Part shown: positions 33,207 through 38,149 of the stretch, piece by piece
How positions within the stretch are numbered: the first letter of the stretch is position 1
Layout of the letters: every line of letters begins with the position of its first letter
Assembly: GCA_018898455.1 (NCBI GenBank)
Contig: JAHIJO010000179.1
Coordinates: forward strand, 1-38,149
Length of the DNA stretch: 38,149 bases
Direction: 5' to 3'
DNA from: Verrucomicrobiota bacterium
GTDB lineage: Bacteria > Verrucomicrobiota > Kiritimatiellia > JAAZAB01
The notes under the pieces: model-generated
What the model was told of the DNA's origin: nothing
The model's database searches: none
Seen by the model: the letters and a program-made list of their open reading frames with translations, nothing else
Position numbers and translations under genes: made by a program

Positions 33207-34328
33207 ATGAAGAAATTAACAGGGGCGGTATTACTGGTCGGTTCACCGCAAAATATGCCGGATATCCGCTATGCCACGGGCTTTACGGCGCCCGATCCCG
33301 TGGTGTTTCTGCAGGAAGGCAGAAAAAAGCATCTGGTGGTATCTCTTCTGGAACTGGAACGCGCCCGCCGCGTAACAAAGAATGTCACCATCTGGGCGGC
33401 GGAAGCGTTAAAGATCCGGGGGAAATTCAACAGAACATTATCCGGTTGGACTTCAGGTCTCTTGCGCCAGTTGGAGATCCGTGCCGTCGTGGTGCCGCCG
33501 GAATTTCCAATCGCGGTGGCCGAAAAATTGAGGCAGTCTGGCATCCGTGTCCGGGTCTCGGAATCTACCCTCTTTCCTCAACGGCAAATTAAAACTGACG
33601 AGGAACTGGCGCGCATCGCCGAATGCCAGCGGGCTGCCGTTCAAGCCATGCTGGCTGCTGTCCGGCATCTGGCGCTGGCTCATGTTGACGGGAAAGGATT
33701 TCTGCGCGTCGATATGAATCTGGTGACTTCGGAAACAATCCGCGCCCTTATTAACAAGGTATTGCTGGATCATCATTGCATGGGACAGGGAACAATTGTT
33801 GCCGGCGGACCGCAAGCGGCCGATCCTCATGAAGTGGGATTCGGTCCGTTGCGGTACGGGGAAAGCATCGTGATCGATATTTTTCCCCAGCATCTGGATC
33901 ACGGATACTGGGGCGACTTGACCCGCACGGTTGTCAAAGGAGCGCCGTCAGCCGCGCTTCAAAAGATATATCATGCGGTCAAAGCGGCGCATGCGGCGGC
34001 CTTGTCTATGGTCAAGGCGGGGGTAACGGCATCCCGGGTTCACGAAGCGGCCGTCAGTGTCATTCGGCGGCGTGGATTTCAAAATAGCGTTACCGACGGT
34101 AAAACACAGGGATTCATTCACAGCACGGGTCACGGCGTCGGGCTGAACATTCATGAAATGCCGCGGGTGGGACTGCGGTCCGCGCGCCTGAAAACAGGGA
34201 ATGTAATTACCGTGGAGCCCGGTCTCTATTACCGGGAGATCGGTAGTGTGCGCATCGAGGATCTGATCGTGGTGACGCCGACCGGTTGGAAACCGTTGGC
34301 CGTCTGCGAGCATTTTTTCCAGGTGTGA
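33207..34328 (+). CDS. M24 family Xaa-Pro aminopeptidase
   Basis: The 373-residue protein is a pita-bread metallopeptidase. All five metal ligands are present: Asp224 (IVIDIFPQ), Asp237 (YWGDLTRTV), His309 (HSTGHGVGLNIHE), Glu337 (ITVEPGLYY) and Glu351 (VRIEDLIV). The N-terminal creatinase-like domain (about 1-130) is of the Xaa-Pro aminopeptidase/prolidase type. It removes N-terminal residues before proline in the cytoplasm. No ribosome binding site is strong; TGGGAT is the closest. It is transcribed away from dnaA across the candidate origin and is followed by a 315-base gap. Confidence 0.9.
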   Translation: MKKLTGAVLLVGSPQNMPDIRYATGFTAPDPVVFLQEGRKKHLVVSLLELERARRVTKNVTIWAAEALKIRGKFNRTLSGWTSGLLRQLEIRAVVVPPEFPIAVAEKLRQSGIRVRVSESTLFPQRQIKTDEELARIAECQRAAVQAMLAAVRHLALAHVDGKGFLRVDMNLVTSETIRALINKVLLDHHCMGQGTIVAGGPQAADPHEVGFGPLRYGESIVIDIFPQHLDHGYWGDLTRTVVKGAPSAALQKIYHAVKAAHAAALSMVKAGVTASRVHEAAVSVIRRRGFQNSVTDGKTQGFIHSTGHGVGLNIHEMPRVGLRSARLKTGNVITVEPGLYYREIGSVRIEDLIVVTPTGWKPLAVCEHFFQV

Positions 34329-34561
34329 AACTATTCGCCGGCCAACTCAATAAATATGGGTCGGTTCCTTGTTATCGCGCCGTGATCTATCCGCTGGCCA
34401 TGGCGTGATTAAGCCTTCAACCGAAAAAGCGGCTAAAAGAAAAACCTGCCGCAACTATTCAAATAGCCATGAATCCCGACGACCGCACTCCACTCGTGGC
34501 GCGTGGCGAGCCAAAGTTGGATGACCTGAATAGTCACTGTACCAAGACCAAAAAACAGCAG

Positions 34562-34590
34562 TTGAAAGAGGGCGGGGGGTGAATTATAAT
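34562..34590 (+). promoter_or_regulatory. Sigma70-type promoter for kdsD-nifU-nifS
   Basis: TTGAAA (34562-34567) and TATAAT (34585-34590) are separated by exactly 17 bases; one mismatch to consensus is in the -35 hexamer. The start would be near 34597, 47 bases before the kdsD ATG. The preceding 34329-34561 holds no gene that I can support. Confidence 0.7.
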
Positions 34591-34643
34591 AGCTGCACTT
34601 GAAAAACAAGCGACCGGGAAAATCCCGGGGTGAGGATGGGTGA

Positions 34644-35615
34644 ATGAAAACGCTCCAACGGGCCAAGGCTATTCTGGATGTTGAGATTAAGGAACTGCAG
34701 CGGGTCCGGCGGAATCTGGGCGCCGGCTTCAGTCAGGCCGTCGCCCTCATCCTGGACTGCCTGAACCGCGGCGGCAAGATTGTCGTCACCGGTGTGGGCA
34801 AAAGCTATCATATCGGTCAGAAAATATCCGCGACGCTGGCCAGCACCGGTTCCACCAGCGTGGTCCTGCATCCGTCCCAGGCCCTGCATGGGGATATCGG
34901 GATCTTCTGCAAGCATGACGTGCTTCTGGTGCTCAGCTATAGCGGGGAGTCCGGCGAACTGGTCGAATTGGTCCCGATCGTCAAGCGCCAAGGGGGCAGA
35001 ATTGCCGCCATGACGGCCGGCGTGGACAGCGCGCTGGCCAAATGCAGTGATGCAGTAATCACCATCGCCGTTGGCCGTGAAGCCTGCCCATTCAATCTGG
35101 CGCCCACGGCCAGCACCACGGCGATGCTGGCTGTCGGCGATGCCCTGGCGATCGTGCTCCTGGAGGCGCGGGGATTCCGCAAGGAGGATTTTGCCAAACT
35201 GCATCCGGGTGGCGCCATCGGCCGAACCCTCCTGCTCCGCGTGTCCGACATCATGCGCCAGGGAAAGCGCCTGGCCTGGGTGCCGGCGCACGCAAGAATT
35301 CATGATGCCATTGTCGCGATGACGGGCGCGCGGTCGGGATCGGTGGGTGTCGTGGATCGGCAGCGCCGGGTGGTCGGGATTTTTACCGACGGCGACTTGC
35401 GTCGTATGCTCAGTCACCAGTCCCGGGTACTCGACCAGCCGATCCGGAAGAATATGACGCCGGCGCCCATTACCATCAGGGACAACGCACGGGCGGTAGA
35501 GGCGCTGACTTTGTTTGAAGATCATAACATTGATGACCTGCTGGTGGTCGATGCCGGCCGGCATCTCGTCGGCATGGTGGATATCCAGGATCTGCCAAAG
35601 TTCAAGATTCTCTAA
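34644..35615 (+). CDS. kdsD: Arabinose-5-phosphate isomerase (KdsD/KpsF/GutQ)
   Basis: The 323-residue protein converts ribulose 5-phosphate to arabinose 5-phosphate, the first step towards Kdo. The SIS domain is at about 35-180 (VTGVGKSYHIGQKISATLAS, HGDIGIFCKHDVLLVLSYSG, NLAPTASTTAMLAVGDALAI and KLHPGGAIGR) and two CBS domains follow (about 200-320; SDIMRQGKRLAWVP, VGIFTDGDLRRML, NMTPAPITIRDNARA, HNIDDLLVVDAGRHLVGMVD). GAGGATGGG lies before ATG 34644. Kdo synthesis implies an outer membrane with LPS. It is followed 12 bases later by nifU. Confidence 0.95.
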   Translation: MKTLQRAKAILDVEIKELQRVRRNLGAGFSQAVALILDCLNRGGKIVVTGVGKSYHIGQKISATLASTGSTSVVLHPSQALHGDIGIFCKHDVLLVLSYSGESGELVELVPIVKRQGGRIAAMTAGVDSALAKCSDAVITIAVGREACPFNLAPTASTTAMLAVGDALAIVLLEARGFRKEDFAKLHPGGAIGRTLLLRVSDIMRQGKRLAWVPAHARIHDAIVAMTGARSGSVGVVDRQRRVVGIFTDGDLRRMLSHQSRVLDQPIRKNMTPAPITIRDNARAVEALTLFEDHNIDDLLVVDAGRHLVGMVDIQDLPKFKIL

Positions 35616-35627
35616 ACGGGGTGAATC

Positions 35628-36473
35628 ATGTGGGACTATTCGGATAAAGTGTTGGAGCATTTCCGCCATCCGCGCAACGTGGGCGTTATCAAGAATCCGG
35701 ATGGCGTGGGCGAGGTCGGGTCCATGGCCTGCGGCGACGCCCTGAAACTGACTTTCAAACTGGATGCCCAGGGACGGCTTGCCGACGTGAAATTCCAGAC
35801 CTTCGGGTGCGCCAGTGCCATCGCATCGTCCTCCGCCTTGACGGAAATCGTCAAGGGCCTGACCTTGGACGAGGCGGCGCAAGTCACCAACCAGGACATT
35901 GCCAATTACCTGGGAGGCCTGCCCGAACAGAAAATGCACTGTTCCGTCATGGGACGCGAGGCCCTGGAACTGGCGATCGATAATTACAGGACCGGAAAAA
36001 CCGCAAAAAAAATTCTGGAAGGCAAAGTGATCTGCCATTGTTTCGGTGTCACGGAGGAGGAAATTGAACGGGTGGTCCGGGACAACCGGCTGGCCACCAT
36101 CGAGCAGGTGACTAATTACTGCAAGGCGGGCGGCGCTTGCGGCAAATGTCATGGGGACATTGCCGCGATCATTGCCCGTGTCTGCGGGGAACAGCCGCCG
36201 ACCGCCGTCAAACCGCCGCCGGCACCCCGCTTGACAACGCTCCAGAAGATCAAGCTGATCGAGGAAACCATGGAAAAAGAAATCCGCCCGGCCTTGAAAA
36301 AAGATGGCGGCGATATCGAGCTGATCGATGTGGTTGACAACCGCGTCCAAGTGGCGTTACGCGGAATGTGCGCCAATTGCCAGGTGGCGCGTTTCACCCT
36401 CAAGGATGTTGTGGAGGCCAAACTCCGGGAATTTGTTGCGCCGGATCTGGTCGTTGAGGAGGTGCCGTCGTGA
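35628..36473 (+). CDS. nifU: Iron-sulfur cluster scaffold NifU
   Basis: The 281-residue product is a full-length three-domain NifU. The IscU-like domain (1-125) has ligands Cys35 with Asp37 (ACGDALKL), Cys61 (FGCASAIA) and Cys105 (MHCSVMGRE). The central [2Fe-2S] domain (about 133-180) has Cys136 and Cys138 (VICHCFGVTEEEI) plus Cys165, Cys171 and Cys174 (YCKAGGACGKCHGD). The C-terminal Nfu domain has Cys248 and Cys251 (MCANCQVARF). It assembles clusters from sulfur supplied by NifS and passes them to apoproteins. No nif genes accompany it, so it probably serves general cluster assembly. GGGGTGA precedes the ATG. Confidence 0.95.
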   Translation: MWDYSDKVLEHFRHPRNVGVIKNPDGVGEVGSMACGDALKLTFKLDAQGRLADVKFQTFGCASAIASSSALTEIVKGLTLDEAAQVTNQDIANYLGGLPEQKMHCSVMGREALELAIDNYRTGKTAKKILEGKVICHCFGVTEEEIERVVRDNRLATIEQVTNYCKAGGACGKCHGDIAAIIARVCGEQPPTAVKPPPAPRLTTLQKIKLIEETMEKEIRPALKKDGGDIELIDVVDNRVQVALRGMCANCQVARFTLKDVVEAKLREFVAPDLVVEEVPS

Positions 36474-37627
36474 ACAACGTCTACCTGGATAATAACGCCA
36501 CCACACAGGTTGCCCCGGAGGTGCTGGAAGCGATGATGCCGTTTTTCACGGACTGGTGGGGGAATCCGTCCAGCATGCATGTCTTCGGGGGACAGGTTCG
36601 GAAACATGTGGATCAGGCCCGGCAGAAGGTGGCCGCCCTGATCGGCGCCGACCCGTCGGAAATCATCTTTACCAGTTGCGGTACGGAAAGCGACAACATG
36701 GCCACTCGCGGCGCGGTGGACGCGGCCGGCGAACGGGTGAATATCATCACGACCCGGGTGGAGCACCTTGCCGTGCTGGAACCGTGCCGGATGCTGAAAG
36801 AACGCGGCTACCGGGTGATGGAACTCGACGTGGACGGCGGCGGTAACTTGAATCTCGATGTGCTCCGGCAAGCGTTGAGTCTGGGCCAGGCAGTGGTCAG
36901 CATCATGTGGGCGAACAACGAAACCGGCGTGATATTTCCCATCCCAAAAATCGCCGAGACGGTCAAGGCGGCTGGCGGTGTCATGCATACCGACGCTGTG
37001 CAGGCGGTCGGTAAACTGGCGATTGATGTGTGCCGCATGCCGGTGGACATGCTCGCCCTTTCGGGTCACAAATTGCATGCGCCCAAGGGAGTCGGGGCCC
37101 TTTACATTCGCAAAGGCACGCGGGTGCGTTCCCTCATGCTGGGCGGCCACCAGGAATCGGGCCGGCGGGGGGGGACCGAAAATGTGCCGTATATTGTCGG
37201 CCTGGGCCGCGCCTGTGAACTGGCCGCTCGCAATATGCATGATGAAATGACGCGGGTGGCGGCGCTCCGTGACCGGCTGCAGCAGGGAATCCTCGCCACG
37301 TGTCCGGATGTGCGGATCAATGGCGATCCCGCCAACCGGTTGCCGAACACGCTGAATATCAGCTTCCTGTATATCGAGGGCGAGTCGATCCTTTACCATC
37401 TCAGCGATTGCGGCATTGCGGCGTCCTCGGGATCCGCCTGCACCTCGGGCTCGCTGGAACCATCTCACGTGATTCGCGCCATGGGAGTGCCGTTCATGGC
37501 GGCCCATGGTTCCATTCGTTTCAGCCTCAGCCGCTACAACACGGAAGCGGATATTGATTACGTCCTGGCTCGGATCCCGGAGATCATCCGTAAACTGCGG
37601 GCCATCTCGCCCTTTGCGCCCGTTTGA
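36470..37627 (+). CDS. nifS: Cysteine desulfurase NifS/IscS
   Basis: The 385-residue PLP enzyme releases sulfur from cysteine for NifU. GTG 36470 overlaps the nifU stop and is preceded by GAGGAGGTG; the N-terminus is VYLDNNATTQVAPEVLEAM. The PLP lysine is Lys201 (LSGHKLHAPKG), the His before PLP lies in RVEHLAV, and HTDAVQAVGK follows; the sulfur-carrying Cys324 is in SSGSACTSGSLEPSH. Length and motifs are those of group I desulfurases. Co-translation with nifU fits a two-protein assembly machine. Confidence 0.96.
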   Translation: MNNVYLDNNATTQVAPEVLEAMMPFFTDWWGNPSSMHVFGGQVRKHVDQARQKVAALIGADPSEIIFTSCGTESDNMATRGAVDAAGERVNIITTRVEHLAVLEPCRMLKERGYRVMELDVDGGGNLNLDVLRQALSLGQAVVSIMWANNETGVIFPIPKIAETVKAAGGVMHTDAVQAVGKLAIDVCRMPVDMLALSGHKLHAPKGVGALYIRKGTRVRSLMLGGHQESGRRGGTENVPYIVGLGRACELAARNMHDEMTRVAALRDRLQQGILATCPDVRINGDPANRLPNTLNISFLYIEGESILYHLSDCGIAASSGSACTSGSLEPSHVIRAMGVPFMAAHGSIRFSLSRYNTEADIDYVLARIPEIIRKLRAISPFAPV

Positions 37628-38149
37628 CGCGGCGCTGCGCCACATTCCCCGGTTGTCGGTGAGAAGAAGGAGATCACCCTCCTCTTTGAAGGAGGAGAGG
37701 CCAGGTCCAAATCAAGTACGAAAACAGTAACGGTCTCATTTGCAGGGAGTGGCTAAGGAGAATCTTTGTTTCCATGGCCAATGGGATGGAAGGCGAGTAT
37801 CTGGAACTGGTTCGCGTCGAGGGTGACACTTTTCGTGTAAATACTTTCCCCCTGAGTCGTCAGCCACCCGCCGCCTCGTCGTGGCTGAGTGGATTTTCCA
37901 CCGGACAAATGATCGTGTCTTCGAGATCTATGGGCCAATCCGCGAGATTCCGGCCATCGTCCAGAGCGGCGAATTCAGGATATTCCGTATGTCGCGAGTG
38001 GTCCTTAGCCCGACTTTCGCAACTCGACCATGAATCTTACTATTTTCGGGTTCTAAAGATAGTTATTTCCGAATGTTTTGCGGGTATGGGCGAGCAAAAC
38101 AGCTTGCGGTGAAGACCTACCCCCTTGCCAACTAATTTTGATATGCGAG
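37628..38149. other. End of window without a supported gene
   Basis: A + ATG frame at 37774-38112 is open but its composition is odd and it has no family features. Another + frame from 37827 to about 38032 reads WIFHRTNDRVFEIYGPIREI and SGEFRIFRMSRVVLSPTF, more protein-like but with no start. This is possibly a decayed gene. I claim no function. Confidence 0.3.
37679..37697 (+). terminator. Hairpin after nifS
   Basis: CTCCTC and GAGGAG with a 7-base loop lie about 50 bases after the nifS stop. There is no T run, so termination is possible but not clear. Confidence 0.35.

Noticed and set aside
34584-36350. Long open frame on - opposite kdsD and nifU
   Set aside because: It is antisense to well-supported genes with complete active sites and has no protein motif of its own.
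37774-38112. ATG frame of 112 codons at the window end
   Set aside because: No ribosome binding site, no family features and a competing frame that looks more protein-like; could be a decayed gene.
1-38149. Search for CRISPR arrays, tRNA or rRNA genes
   Set aside because: No regularly spaced short repeats and no cloverleaf or rRNA-like stretches were seen by eye.

Overview
The window looks like a chromosomal segment of a free-living or gut-type Gram-negative bacterium of the PVC group, most like Kiritimatiellota/Lentisphaerota. That placement is inferred from gene content: secreted DUF4838 and DUF4434 proteins, GH127 and GH78 enzymes, a URO-D-superfamily protein beside a xylose-isomerase-like TIM barrel, and an ECF sigma relic of the planctomycete/verrucomicrobial type. 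KdsD implies LPS (Kdo) synthesis. No RNA genes, CRISPR array or complete insertion sequence was found.

Layout. (1) 113-12757, all on +: a carbohydrate- and protein-degrading accessory block. It holds a TPR/esterase/metallopeptidase fusion, a caspase-fold-like secreted peptidase, two tandem esterase paralogues (one cut short), DUF4434, DUF4838, a beta-propeller glycosidase and a GH127 arabinofuranosidase. A 60-bp sequence repeated exactly at 2729-2788 and 5141-5200 marks the broken ends of two genes, the ECF sigma relic and the shortened esterase paralogue. (2) 12835-21285, all on -: GT2 glycosyltransferase, polysaccharide deacetylase lipoprotein, Sel1 protein, sugar isomerase-like protein, URO-D-like protein, two gene relics (aldo/keto reductase-like and PIN domain) and a GH78 rhamnosidase. 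(3) 21380-29308, all on -: an RlmB-like rRNA methyltransferase and a complete tryptophan operon in the order trpE-G-D-C-F-B-A, with ATGA overlaps at G/D, F/B and B/A. (4) 29503-33206: a DUF167 gene, then dnaN and dnaA (both on -) with a probable replication origin around dnaA. (5) 33207-37627, on +: an M24 peptidase, kdsD, nifU and nifS. The last 520 bases hold no gene I can support.

How the genes work together. The + block and the GH78 gene together suggest breakdown of arabinose- and rhamnose-containing plant or mucosal polysaccharides: secreted esterase and DUF4838 proteins act outside, while the GH127, propeller and GH78 enzymes have no visible signal peptide and probably finish oligosaccharides inside. 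No transporter or dedicated regulator lies in the window. The trp operon makes tryptophan from chorismate, TrpE keeps the feedback-inhibition motif, and a 20-bp inverted repeat covers the predicted -10 of a promoter that would give a nearly leaderless trpE mRNA. NifU and NifS form an iron-sulfur cluster assembly pair expressed with kdsD from a clear sigma70-type promoter.

The most unusual signals are: a DnaA whose DNA-recognition loop differs from the canonical GGRDHTTV, together with four copies of TTATNAACA (instead of TTATNCACA) in the gaps flanking dnaA; the palindrome over the trpE promoter; the 60-bp repeat at broken gene ends; and several GC-rich nested palindromes inside or between operon genes.
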